Positions 8,446 to 16,797 of a stretch of 64,000 nt of DNA are shown one piece after another. Where the stretch lies: NCBI RefSeq assembly GCF_900106745.1, contig NZ_FNNV01000009.1:1-64000 (forward strand), in the 5' to 3' direction. Every line of letters starts with the position of its first letter. Positions within the stretch are counted from its first letter, which is position 1. The position numbers and the translations under genes were made by a program. A model generated the notes under the pieces. It ran no database searches, had not been told where the DNA came from, and worked only from the letters and a program-made list of their open reading frames with translations. The stretch comes from Paenibacillus sp. CF384 (GTDB lineage Bacteria; Bacillota; Bacilli; Paenibacillales; Paenibacillaceae).

Positions 8446-9779
8446 ACCAAGAAGCAGAAGCCTTAATTCAAGACGCGTTTGATGTCAAACTGGAGCAAGT
8501 AGGCGAGATTTCCTTCATATACTGCGAAAGCTTAGTCAATATGGACAGGCTCAAAACGATCGTCATTCCGAACTGGAAGCAAATGATCCAGAATAACGAA
8601 TGGAAACCGATGGAGCAGACCCTCTCTGAGGAAATATTCGCTGGGGCAGTGGTCATGCTCCCGGATCAGCTTAAATATGATCTTCATGAGCCGCGAAGCC
8701 GAAGCATCGAGGAATCAACAAGCGAAGTCTCCATTAAAGGTCCGAGGGACGGATTTACAGAGGAAGTCATGACTAACGTTGCGCTCATTCGCAAACGGAT
8801 GAAAACAACCTCGCTGAACTATGAGCAAGTGAAGATAGGGAGGCGTGGAAATACGGCGGTTGCGCTGCTTTATTGCAAGGATATAACAGATGCGGCGATC
8901 GTGAAGGAGCTCAAAGCAAGGCTTGCGAGAATAGACATCGATGTCCTCCTTGGGGTAGCTCAGTTGGAGGAGTATTTGAGCGATTCGCCCAACTCCATAT
9001 TTCCTCTTGTCGATTATATCGGCAGACCGGATTTTGCAATCCAAGCGCTCATGACGGGGCGCTTTGTCATCCTTATAGACGGCTCCCCGATGGCTATTAT
9101 CGGACCCATTAACTTTCTGGAGCTGATCAAGTCGCCGGAAGATATCCACTTCCCTTTTTACTATACGATTTTTCAGCGTATGCTGAGATTTGTTGGTCTT
9201 ATGGTTGCCATGTTTTTGCCGGGTTTCTGGGTTAGTTTATTCTCCTATAATATTGACCAACTCCCATTCCCGCTCTTGTCGACGATCGTTACCGCACGAA
9301 CGGGTATCCCTTATCCCGCGCCAATCGAAACCTTCATTATTCTGGGCTTGTTTGAGATGTTCCGGGAAGCGGGAATCAGGCTTCCGACGGCGGTAGGTCA
9401 AACGGTTGCGGTTGTAGGCGGACTGATTATCGGAGATGCCGCCATTCGCTCGGGATTGGCGTCGCCATCCATGTTAATGGTCACAGCTTCTGCGGTTGTC
9501 GCTACGTTTACACTCGTGAACCAATCCTTAAGCGGAACGGTCACGCTCATCCGTATCTACGTGCTCATAGTCTCGTGTATATTAGGCTTGTTCGGATTCT
9601 TTATAGCCTTGCTTTCCGTTATCGCATACATGGCCACATTAAAGTCGTTCGGCGTTCCGTATTTGGAACCGATCAGTCAGATGAAAGTGAAACCGTTTAT
9701 TCTCTCCATTCTCGATCTTCCGTTTCATATGAAGAAGGAACGCTTCAAGGCGCTCCATCCCAAAGATAAAACCAAGTAA
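8442..9779 (+). CDS. Spore germination receptor A subunit, GerAA/GerKA family
   Basis: A 445-residue GerA-family protein with a soluble N-terminal domain, then a membrane domain of several helices from about residue 250. The family signature SIKGPRDGFTEEV occurs near residue 95 and NSIFPLVDYIGRPD near 185. It forms the germinant receptor with the B and C subunits. The start chosen is the ATG overlapping the previous stop. An upstream in-frame extension to 8322 lies inside the permease gene and is unlikely to be used. GGCGC and AAAGGGGGG just after the stop serve the next gene. Confidence 0.9.
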   Translation: MNQEAEALIQDAFDVKLEQVGEISFIYCESLVNMDRLKTIVIPNWKQMIQNNEWKPMEQTLSEEIFAGAVVMLPDQLKYDLHEPRSRSIEESTSEVSIKGPRDGFTEEVMTNVALIRKRMKTTSLNYEQVKIGRRGNTAVALLYCKDITDAAIVKELKARLARIDIDVLLGVAQLEEYLSDSPNSIFPLVDYIGRPDFAIQALMTGRFVILIDGSPMAIIGPINFLELIKSPEDIHFPFYYTIFQRMLRFVGLMVAMFLPGFWVSLFSYNIDQLPFPLLSTIVTARTGIPYPAPIETFIILGLFEMFREAGIRLPTAVGQTVAVVGGLIIGDAAIRSGLASPSMLMVTASAVVATFTLVNQSLSGTVTLIRIYVLIVSCILGLFGFFIALLSVIAYMATLKSFGVPYLEPISQMKVKPFILSILDLPFHMKKERFKALHPKDKTK

Positions 9780-9794
9780 AGGGGGGCGCTGTCC

Positions 9795-10916
9795 TTGAAC
9801 GTCAAATTGGGAGCGAAAATAGGCGCATGCCTCCTAACCGTAACTTTACTGCTGACCGGGTGCTGGGATTACAAAAACATCGAGGAAGTCCTTTATGCCA
9901 CTGCGATCGGATACGATTATAACAAAGGGAAAACGATTGTGTATGTTCAGATTGTAAGCCTTTCCTCTGCCACCAATGCGGAACAAGGCTCGTCAGGCGG
10001 CGGTCAACCGCAAATCTGGGTAGGCAGAGGAGTTGGCAGAACACCAAGCGAGGCCGCAGGCGACTTGTATAGTACCGCGCAGCGCAAGATCGAATGGAGC
10101 CACATCCGATCTGTTCTGATATCAGATCGGATGCTCCGCCACATGGGGCCAAATGGACTTGATTCCTATCAAAGGTATCGCGAGTTTCGATATTCCTCTT
10201 GGGTGTATGCTACCAAGGAACCGGTGGATAAAGTGTTAAAAGCACAATCCTTTTTTACGCTAAGTCCCTTAACCACATCCATGCAATCACCGCGAGACAG
10301 CCATAGCCAGCGTTCGATCTATCCGATGCTGACCTTTCAAGAACTAATGCTCGGCATGCTTGATCCCGGCTATACAACTACGATTCCCGCGCTGGCGCTG
10401 GATACAGAGAAATGGTCCAATGACCAAAATAAACGCGACCCTCACCTCAAAATCGAAGGGGTCTTCGTCATGGACGAAACCAAAGCACAGGGATACATTC
10501 CAGAGAAGAAGATGATGGGTCTGCGTTGGTTTCAGCCTGATATGATTCGGACCCCTGTATTGGTGGCAAACGGCGTCGTATCCATGGAGAAGGCGAAATC
10601 CAAAATAAAATTCACCAAGCGTGGTGATGAGGTGTTGTTTACGATTGATGTAAGTACACATGGCAATATCGTCGAATGGTTAAGCGAGGAGGGGGACGAG
10701 TCAGCCGTTGTGGGCGAAGTTTCCGCTAACATTGCACGCGAGATAAGGGAAACGTACGAAACCAACATTAATAAAGGCATTGATCTGTACAATTTCAGGC
10801 ATCACCTGTTTCAAGGCAGGGTAAAGAACTGGAAAACGATCAAGATTGACGAGTCCTCCTTAAAAGCTGTAAACGTTAAGGTCTATATCGATCATGCAGG
10901 CAAAAGTACGATCTAA
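9795..10916 (+). CDS. Germinant receptor lipoprotein, Ger(x)C family
   Basis: A 373-residue lipoprotein, the C subunit of the germinant receptor. The signal peptide ends in the lipobox LLTGC, with Cys23 as the lipidated residue, followed by WDYKNIEEV, which is typical of the family. The start is TTG with AAAGGGGGG upstream, 15 bp after the A subunit gene. It completes a tri-gene operon whose order (B, A, C) differs from the B. subtilis gerA order. Confidence 0.9.
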   Translation: MNVKLGAKIGACLLTVTLLLTGCWDYKNIEEVLYATAIGYDYNKGKTIVYVQIVSLSSATNAEQGSSGGGQPQIWVGRGVGRTPSEAAGDLYSTAQRKIEWSHIRSVLISDRMLRHMGPNGLDSYQRYREFRYSSWVYATKEPVDKVLKAQSFFTLSPLTTSMQSPRDSHSQRSIYPMLTFQELMLGMLDPGYTTTIPALALDTEKWSNDQNKRDPHLKIEGVFVMDETKAQGYIPEKKMMGLRWFQPDMIRTPVLVANGVVSMEKAKSKIKFTKRGDEVLFTIDVSTHGNIVEWLSEEGDESAVVGEVSANIAREIRETYETNINKGIDLYNFRHHLFQGRVKNWKTIKIDESSLKAVNVKVYIDHAGKSTI

Positions 10917-10932
10917 TCAGAAAATGCGGACC

Positions 10933-10976
10933 AAAATCCTGATCATTCCGTAACATGGGATCAGGATTTTGCAGTT
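10933..10976 (+). terminator. Intrinsic terminator after ger operon
   Basis: AAAATCCTGATC (10933-10944) and GATCAGGATTTT (10959-10970) form a 12-bp stem with a 14-base loop, followed by GCAGTTTT. Confidence 0.7.
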
Positions 10977-11095
10977 TTATGAAGGATTGTCCTTATCGTG
11001 CAAATGAATGTCTTGTTACGTTAACGACAGTTTGTTCGCTAGGCGTTATGATTGAAGAAAGCGCTATCACATATCTGCATGGGGAGGTCTTCACA

Positions 11096-12196
11096 ATGTC
11101 TGCGAGAAGAGATTATAGCCTGACAGGACCGGAGAATAAACGCGCGCAAGAAAGAGGATTAGCATCAGCGGAGGATTGGTATAAGAGCCCGATTCCGCGC
11201 CAGCGTTTGAAGGAATTAATGAAGCGTAAGGATGGACCTGCAATTCGTGATACGATTCTGATGTTTGCATGGCTCATCGGTACGGGGATTCTTGCCTATT
11301 ATTCTTGGGGAACCTGGTGGGCGATACCTGCGTTTGCCTTATACGGGGTGAGCTACGCTTCGACTGCCGATTCAAGGTGGCATGAATGCGGTCATGGCAC
11401 GGCTTTTAAGACGGCTTGGATGAATGACGTCCTGTATCAAATTGCTTCCTTCATGGATTTGAGAGCGCCAACCCCTTGGCGCTGGAGTCATGTGAGACAC
11501 CATACCGATACTTATATCGTAGGACGCGACCCGGAAATCGCGATGTCCAGACCCCCGGTTTGGCGCATTATATTCGGAGAAATCGTTCATATCTATGGCG
11601 GATCAAGAGATCTTAAAGCGATTATGACGCATTGCTTCGGGAAGCTGACTGCAGCTGAGAAGGATTACGTCCCGGCGTCTGAGCTGAGGAAAGCCGTTTG
11701 GATTTCGCGGATCTGGGTGCTTATTCTTGCGGGCTTCATTGCTTGGTCGATTCTGATCGGCAGTATTCTGCCGCTCATGTTTGTTGGTCTTCCGACCTTC
11801 TATGGCCCGATTCTGCTGCTGCTCGTGGGCTTGGGTCAGCATCTGGGTCTCAGGGAAGATGTATTGGATCACCGGTTGAATACGCGTACGATTTATATCA
11901 ATCCGTTCTTCCGCTTCCTGTACTGGAATATGAACTATCATATCGAGCATCATATGTTTCCGATGGTGCCCTATCATGCGCTGCCTGCCCTGCATGAGGA
12001 ATTGAAGTTTGACTACCCGGCACCGAGTCCAAGTCTATGGGCTGCGCTGAGAGAGGTCATCGCTGCATTGATCAAACAGAAGGAGAATCCCGACTATGTA
12101 GTGGATCGACCGCTTCCGGCTACTGCTAATCCCTATTATTACGGTGCGCAAGCCGGCAAAACAGATGGAGATAAGGCGTCTAGCCATGGAGCTTGA
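11096..12196 (+). CDS. Membrane fatty acid desaturase family protein
   Basis: A 366-residue membrane di-iron desaturase or hydroxylase. Three histidine boxes are visible: HECGHG (near residue 97), HVRHHTD (near 132) and HIEHH (near 282), the ligands of the diiron centre. Two long hydrophobic stretches (near 60-85 and 205-245) fit the family topology. It would introduce a double bond or hydroxyl into acyl chains of membrane lipid, using O2. The start chosen is the ATG after GGGGAGGTCTTCACA. An in-frame extension to 10955 overlaps the previous terminator and is rejected. It is a single gene. Confidence 0.85.
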   Translation: MSARRDYSLTGPENKRAQERGLASAEDWYKSPIPRQRLKELMKRKDGPAIRDTILMFAWLIGTGILAYYSWGTWWAIPAFALYGVSYASTADSRWHECGHGTAFKTAWMNDVLYQIASFMDLRAPTPWRWSHVRHHTDTYIVGRDPEIAMSRPPVWRIIFGEIVHIYGGSRDLKAIMTHCFGKLTAAEKDYVPASELRKAVWISRIWVLILAGFIAWSILIGSILPLMFVGLPTFYGPILLLLVGLGQHLGLREDVLDHRLNTRTIYINPFFRFLYWNMNYHIEHHMFPMVPYHALPALHEELKFDYPAPSPSLWAALREVIAALIKQKENPDYVVDRPLPATANPYYYGAQAGKTDGDKASSHGA

Positions 12197-12231
12197 GGGC
12201 TGAAAGCAAAGGCTACCTTCGCGCGAAAATT

Positions 12232-12306
12232 TAACGAACCGTAGAGGCGTTATTTGGCCGTTTATCGACGTGATTATGGATCAAATAAGCCCCGTACGGT
12301 TCGTTA
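12232..12306. repeat. 75-bp palindromic element (AACGAACCG type)
   Basis: TAACGAACCGTA (12232-12243) and TACGGTTCGTTA (12295-12306) are exact inverted repeats. GTTATTTG and CAAATAAG extend the pairing inward. Related half-elements occur at 62621-62699. Confidence 0.65.
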
Positions 12307-12461
12307 GAACATGGCAGCCATTCAGCAGCCTCAGTGTCTCGAGAAATCGAAATCCACGTTAAAAGCAACGCTGAATTTTTTAGCTGCCGGTACGGTGCGG
12401 GGGAAATCTTTATTATGCTTTGTCCTCCGTTATAAGCGCATGTTCTCTCGCATTTCAACGC

Positions 12462-12644
12462 TAACGGTTGTGACAGTGGTTATTTGGCAAGAATTTGCCC
12501 TTTATATTGTCTAACGGTTGCCAGCGAGCCTATTTGATCGTTTTCCAATAGAAATCGACCCATAGGCTGCAAATAACTTCTATTACAACCGTTAGCGTTT
12601 CAAAATGGCATATTTTCGTGAAATAGCCATTCTGGCAACCGTTA
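12462..12644. repeat. Nested palindromic interspersed element, copy 2
   Basis: A 183-bp copy of the element at 7117-7298. TAACGGTTG at 12462, CTAACGGTTG at 12511, CAACCGTTAG around 12586-12595 and CAACCGTTA ending at 12644 keep the same order and spacing as copy 1. Single boundary repeats without the rest occur at 44470 and 61207. Confidence 0.75.
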
Positions 12645-12774
12645 CACTTATTCATGTAGTATCTGCTTCGCTACGAACGATTCGAAAAGATCGAAAACAA
12701 AAACGAAACCAAACGCGTCATACAACTCCCGATGGGAGCCTCGCGCGTTGCAACGCTGGGTTTCTCGACATTCA

Positions 12775-12798
12775 AGGCTGCCAATCGGCAGCCTTTTT
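12775..12798 (+). terminator. Terminator-like hairpin
   Basis: AGGCTGCC (12775-12782) and GGCAGCCT (12787-12794) with a four-base loop, followed by TTTT. The arms equal those at 94-113. No gene lies directly upstream, so it may be part of an interspersed repeat. Confidence 0.5.
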
Positions 12799-13479
12799 CG
12801 TGCTGTCAGATTCATTTCGACCACACGGGGGTAAGTAGTGGTTTGCCGAAGAAGAAATGCAGTTGGCAGAGTATTCTTCTCATTATTCTCACTTTCTTCT
12901 CATTATTTAATCGAAATTGTACGTATGCAGTGTGCAAAAGCACCATGGTGAGTACTACTAAGGGGAGTTGTATGCGCTAAAATATGGAAATAATCTTTAA
13001 ATTTTTGTTAAAGTGATGATTTTGTAATTGCGAATGGTCCCACTTCTATACGGTTCTCTCGAATCCCCTATTGGGTAATGAGGCCCAAGTGACGGAAGCT
13101 GCAAGAATAAATCTAAATGTCATGTTTGAGAATCGTTCTCGTTCCTTGTGCGGTGCTATGTTATCAGGAATTCTCTCTTACAAAAAGATTACAAGATCTA
13201 ACCTCTCTCGTTAGCTTTAACCATCGAGTTCGACAAACAGATGCTCAGCGATTGAGACCAAGGTCACTCTTTGCCTGTAAACGAAAGGTTAACAAAATCA
13301 GTACTCCTGAATTATGTCCATGTCCATCTTCTCAATGTATGTTGAGAGGAGAAGTCCAATTGTCCGAATTTGGATAACCATGACGAAAAGCTAGTATTCT
13401 CTCATATTTAATCATAGAATGTGCGCTCCATAACCGAAAGTGGCGTTTATATTGAGTGATAAGAAAGGTGATGATAACG

Positions 13480-14184
13480 ATGGCAATTCAGATCGAATCA
13501 GAACGATTCTTAATCGAGGAGCGTAACCGGATCGCTGAGGAACTGCATGATCGTGTTTCCCAGCATTTATTCGGTATCATTTACGCCATTCAGTCCATGA
13601 AAAATGACTGTAACGGAATGAATAACGACCAGACTCAAGAGCAGATGCAGGAAATTCAAGAAGCGGCGCTGGCTGCTTCGCGTGAACTGCGTGCATCGAT
13701 TTACAATCTGAGCTCTCGCGAGAGCGATACGAACGGCGATACTTCCTGGATCAGTATGGTCAAATCACATTTGGCCAATCAGGCCAAGCTGAACGGTATC
13801 CAAATTCACATTAACGCACCGGACTCCGATCATCGTCTATCCATAAACCATCAACGAGCACTGTATCGGATGATTCTGGAAGGGGTAGGCAATGCGATCC
13901 GTCATGGCGGGAGCAGCAGTGTTACGATTCAATTATCCGTGGAGAAGCGTATCGTTAGACTCTCCATCGAAGATAACGGGCGCGGCTTTAATCCTTGGCT
14001 GCTGAAGCCAAGCAAACCGGATTCAGGCTACGGCATTTTCAACATGCGCAAACTGGCCGCATCGCTAGGCGGCAAATATGAGATTAGCAGTAAGCAAGGG
14101 AGCGGGACCGTGATTAGGGTCTTGCTGCCGTTACCGTTAACCGGCGTTCATAAAGCAACTGGCCAAACTACGAAAAGCGGGTGA
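13480..14184 (+). CDS. Soluble sensor histidine kinase, DegS/NarX-like
   Basis: A 234-residue cytoplasmic histidine kinase with no membrane segment or recognisable sensor domain. The HisKA_3 dimerisation motif RNRIAEELHDRVSQHLFG lies near residues 16-33 and contains the phospho-accepting His. The HATPase domain follows, with VGNAIRHG (N box), EDNGRGF and GYGIFNMRKLA. The ATG at 13480 is chosen because AAAGGTG sits 9 bases upstream. An earlier in-frame GTG at 13456 has no such site. The stop overlaps the start of the response regulator gene. It lies directly upstream of the exopolysaccharide operon and may control it (inference). Confidence 0.85.
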   Translation: MAIQIESERFLIEERNRIAEELHDRVSQHLFGIIYAIQSMKNDCNGMNNDQTQEQMQEIQEAALAASRELRASIYNLSSRESDTNGDTSWISMVKSHLANQAKLNGIQIHINAPDSDHRLSINHQRALYRMILEGVGNAIRHGGSSSVTIQLSVEKRIVRLSIEDNGRGFNPWLLKPSKPDSGYGIFNMRKLAASLGGKYEISSKQGSGTVIRVLLPLPLTGVHKATGQTTKSG

Positions 14185-14834
14185 TCGACTTGAGAATCGC
14201 GATTGTGGATGACCATCATGTGGTCCGCAAAGGCTTGATCGCCGTACTGGCGCAGGAAGAGGGAATTGAAATTATAGGAGAGGCTGAAACGGTCGAAGAG
14301 GCTGTGCAGCTCATAGAGACGACTGAGCCTGATCTGGCTATTGTCGATATTCGGCTTGGCGACCAATGCGGCTTCGACGTGGTCGAACAGCTTCGAGATC
14401 ATAGCTGCCGTTTCATGATGCTTACTTCATCTGCGGCGGAAGCGGATATTCGCAGGGCAGAGGAGTGCGGCGTTGACGGCTATGTACTTAAGGACTCCAT
14501 GCCCGAGGAGCTGCTGCTCGCAATCAAGATGATTGACCGGGGAAGAAAATACTTTGACCAGGGGCTGATGGACGTTCTTATCCGCAAAGACCCGGACGAT
14601 CCGCTGGAGAAGCTGACTCCGAAGGAACGCAATGTGCTGTCTTCACTAGGGGAAGGATTGTCCAATAGCGCCTTGGCGCAGAAGCTGATGATCAGCGAGT
14701 CCACGGTTAAGAAACATATCAGTAATATTTTTCAGAAACTACAAGTCAATGACCGCACGCAAGCTGCACTTTATGCGCAGTCGCGGGGAGTAGCGGCGTA
14801 CGCAATGTCGGATGAGCTATCCGGAACTTCTTAA
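14181..14834 (+). CDS. LuxR/NarL-family response regulator
   Basis: A 217-residue two-domain regulator. The receiver domain starts with IAIVDDHHVVRKGL (acidic pair), with the phospho-acceptor Asp in DLAIVDIRLG and the conserved Lys in YVLKDS. A LuxR-type helix-turn-helix occupies about residues 145-205 (LTPKERNVLSSLGEGLSN, then STVKKHISNIFQKL). The GTG start overlaps the kinase stop. A TTG three codons later is an alternative with better spacing from the GGGTG ribosome site. It is the partner of the preceding kinase. Confidence 0.9.
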   Translation: MIDLRIAIVDDHHVVRKGLIAVLAQEEGIEIIGEAETVEEAVQLIETTEPDLAIVDIRLGDQCGFDVVEQLRDHSCRFMMLTSSAAEADIRRAEECGVDGYVLKDSMPEELLLAIKMIDRGRKYFDQGLMDVLIRKDPDDPLEKLTPKERNVLSSLGEGLSNSALAQKLMISESTVKKHISNIFQKLQVNDRTQAALYAQSRGVAAYAMSDELSGTS

Positions 14835-14835
14835 A

Positions 14836-14860
14836 AGAGTGGCGACCGCCGCTCTTTTTG
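14836..14860 (+). terminator. Intrinsic terminator after response regulator gene
   Basis: AGAGTGGC pairs with GCCGCTCT across a GACC loop, followed by TTTTTG. It separates the two-component genes from the exopolysaccharide operon. The 275 bp between it and the next gene hold no gene I can support and presumably carry the operon promoter. Confidence 0.8.
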
Positions 14861-15136
14861 TTCGTCATAGGGGCCATATGGTACGAAAGTATAATGCGAA
14901 TGTGTCCATTGGATGCGGCCCGGCGTACGACTTGCGATGAAACAAAATCATCCTGCCGTTCAATAGTCTTCAAGCGTAAAGTCGCTATACAATTAAGGTG
15001 TACAGTGAAATGGCCGAACCACGAATGGGAAAGTTGCTCCCCGAAAGTCAGATTGCAGCACATAAATATATCAGAATATTCAGACTAAAATAGTGTTCAA
15101 TCGCTAACTAATGAACGCGGTATCGGAGGAACTAGC

Positions 15137-15892
15137 TTGGAATTACAACGATATTGGAACATTGTCAGAAAGAAGCTGTGGCTGATCGCTGTCATGGTAA
15201 TTGTCAGCTGTACGCTTGTCGGCTACTACACGAACCACTTCGTGAAACCGCAGTACGAAGCTTCGACGAAGCTGATCGTCGGTCAGAGCAAGGAAGTGGA
15301 TCCGAACAAATCGACCGTTGATGTCGCTTCGATCAACTCTAATATTTTGCTGATCAAAACCTATAAGGAAATTATCAGGACGCCACGCGTCATGGAAAAG
15401 GTCGTTAAGGAGCATCCCGAACTCGGCGCAACCGCAGGTGAGCTTGCTTCGAAAGTGAGCGTCAGCTCCATCAACGACACGCAGGTGATGACCATTACCG
15501 TTCGAGATACTTCTTCTGAACGTGCTGCCAATATGGCCAACGCCATGTCGGAGGTGTTCCGCCAGGAAATTCGGACGCTTATGCATTTGGACAATATCGC
15601 AGTGCTGAACTTGGCTGATCCATCGGAACACCGGGGTCAAGTTTCGCCTAATCCTGCGATGAACATCATGGTCACATTCGTACTGGTCCTGATGGCTGGC
15701 GTCGTAGCCGCCTTTATTCTGGATCAGTTGGATAACACGGTTAAGACGGAGGAAGACGTTCAGGAACAATACGGAATTCCCGTGCTTGCGGAAATACCCA
15801 GAATCAAAGGAAGCGATAAGGCCGCAGGCGGCCATAATGCTCAGATGAAGCAGTTGGCAGGGAGGAAGAACAATGTCTCGCTTGATGCATAG
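15137..15892 (+). CDS. Polysaccharide chain-length regulator, YveK/CpsC (Wzz) family
   Basis: A 251-residue membrane protein with two transmembrane helices (about residues 18-36 and 176-198) flanking an extracytoplasmic Wzz domain. The conserved PNPAMNIMV (proline-rich) segment precedes the second helix. Proteins of this kind, such as CpsC and YveK/EpsA, set polymer length and activate the partner tyrosine kinase. The start is TTG after GGAGGAAC. Its last 20 bases overlap the kinase gene. It is the first gene of the exopolysaccharide operon. Confidence 0.88.
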   Translation: MELQRYWNIVRKKLWLIAVMVIVSCTLVGYYTNHFVKPQYEASTKLIVGQSKEVDPNKSTVDVASINSNILLIKTYKEIIRTPRVMEKVVKEHPELGATAGELASKVSVSSINDTQVMTITVRDTSSERAANMANAMSEVFRQEIRTLMHLDNIAVLNLADPSEHRGQVSPNPAMNIMVTFVLVLMAGVVAAFILDQLDNTVKTEEDVQEQYGIPVLAEIPRIKGSDKAAGGHNAQMKQLAGRKNNVSLDA

Positions 15893-16520
15893 AAGTCGTA
15901 GTCTCGTTACCGAGAACAACCCGAAGTCGGCCGTCTCCGAAATTTATCGCAGCTTGAGGACGAAAATCACCTTCTCGAACCGAGACACCGCTTTGAAAAC
16001 CGTCATGATTACATCGGCGCTGCCCGGCGAAGGCAAGAGCACGACAGCAGCCAATGTTGCGGTAGCCTACGCTCAAGCGAATAAGAGAGTGCTGCTCATC
16101 GATGCGGACCTGCGAACGCCTGTTCAGCATCACATATTCGAACTTAACAACGACCGTTATGGGCTAAGCACGGCATTAGCCAAACATAGTGAGCTTGATG
16201 CCATTATTCAGCAGACGAGGGTTGAGAATCTCTATGTGCTAAGTGCAGGACCGGAACCGAATGGTCCGTCCGAGCTGCTGGAATCGCCAGAGATGACAGC
16301 GCTGCTAGAGCAGGCGAAGGCGCGCTTCGATATCGTAATTATCGATACGCCTCCGGTAATGACAGTTACGGATGCACTGATCGTAGCTAACAAGACGGAT
16401 GGTGTCGTCCTTGTAGTGAAACCGGGAAAAGTGAAGAACGATACAGCGGCCAAAGCGATGGCAGCACTGGAGTATGGTCAGGCAACGGTCATCGGAGCCG
16501 TTCTCAACCGGGCTCGTTAG
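15873..16520 (+). CDS. CpsD/CapB-type tyrosine-protein kinase
   Basis: A 215-residue cytoplasmic BY-kinase that works with the preceding membrane modulator. Walker A is in SALPGEGKSTTAAN (about 48-61), Walker A' in LLIDADLRTP (75-84) and Walker B in IVIIDTPP. The protein ends soon after the catalytic domain with GAVLNRAR and lacks the C-terminal tyrosine cluster that these kinases usually autophosphorylate. The start ATG lies inside the end of the previous gene, preceded by GGGAGGAAGAACA. A 277-base structured gap with a terminator follows. Confidence 0.88.
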   Translation: MSRLMHRSRSLVTENNPKSAVSEIYRSLRTKITFSNRDTALKTVMITSALPGEGKSTTAANVAVAYAQANKRVLLIDADLRTPVQHHIFELNNDRYGLSTALAKHSELDAIIQQTRVENLYVLSAGPEPNGPSELLESPEMTALLEQAKARFDIVIIDTPPVMTVTDALIVANKTDGVVLVVKPGKVKNDTAAKAMAALEYGQATVIGAVLNRAR

Positions 16521-16565
16521 CAACCAACATTGTACATCTAGCATCTCGGCCGATTTAAGGAAATG

Positions 16566-16665
16566 TCTCCTGCTCCTCTATCACCGGAGGCACTCGGTTA
16601 TGCTGTGGGTCAAGCGGCCTTAGACGTTTATCGTCAGGGGTATGACGTGAGGAAGGGTTCAATGC
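16566..16665 (+). ncRNA. Candidate EAR/epsC-type antitermination RNA
   Basis: A structured untranslated stretch between the BY-kinase gene and galU, the position in which the EAR (epsC) processive antitermination RNA lies in the B. subtilis eps operon. Visible helices include CTCC with GGAG (around 16574-16590), GACG with CGTC (16623-16635) and AGGG with CCCT (16653-16667). A conserved-looking single-stranded run CACTCGGTTATGC starts at 16591. Two strong hairpins, one a terminator, follow. I recognise the context and general form but cannot run a covariance search. Confidence 0.5.
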
Positions 16666-16674
16666 CCTACTCTA

Positions 16675-16704
16675 TTTCTAGATTCGTACCTTCTTATCTA
16701 GAAA
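16675..16704 (+). promoter_or_regulatory. Hairpin preceding the galU leader terminator
   Basis: TTTCTAGAT (16675-16683) and ATCTAGAAA (16696-16704) are exact inverted repeats with a 12-base loop. It lies between the candidate antitermination RNA and the terminator at 16706 and may act with them. Confidence 0.55.
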
Positions 16705-16705
16705 T

Positions 16706-16752
16706 ACGAGCTATGTTTTACTCAATGGCGAGAAAACATAGCTCGTGTTTTT
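16706..16752 (+). terminator. Intrinsic terminator inside the exopolysaccharide operon
   Basis: ACGAGCTATGTTTT (16706-16719) and AAAACATAGCTCGT (16733-16746) form a perfect 14-bp stem followed by GTTTTT. It lies 45 bp before galU, so expression of the downstream 17-kb operon needs read-through, an antitermination system or a new promoter. Confidence 0.85.
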
Positions 16753-16797
16753 AGAACACGACATAGATACAGAAATAAATTGGATAGGGTGAGATCA

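Larger units (their letters stand above)
12197..13479. other. Gene-poor intergenic stretch with repeats
   Basis: About 1.3 kb with no supported gene. It holds a 75-bp hairpin element (12232-12306), the second copy of the nested palindromic element (12462-12644) and a terminator-like hairpin (12775-12798). From about 12850 to 13479 it is AT-rich, and I see no convincing gene or RNA there. Open frames at 12605, 12732 and 13117 lack ribosome sites and recognisable protein features. Confidence 0.7.

Noticed and set aside
10955..11095. N-terminal extension of the desaturase
   Set aside because: It begins inside the ger operon terminator and has no ribosome site, while ATG 11096 has GGGGAGG at good spacing.
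12605..13377. Small open frames in the gene-poor stretch
   Set aside because: No ribosome sites, Cys- and Ser-rich random-looking products, and one covers the palindromic repeat and a terminator hairpin.
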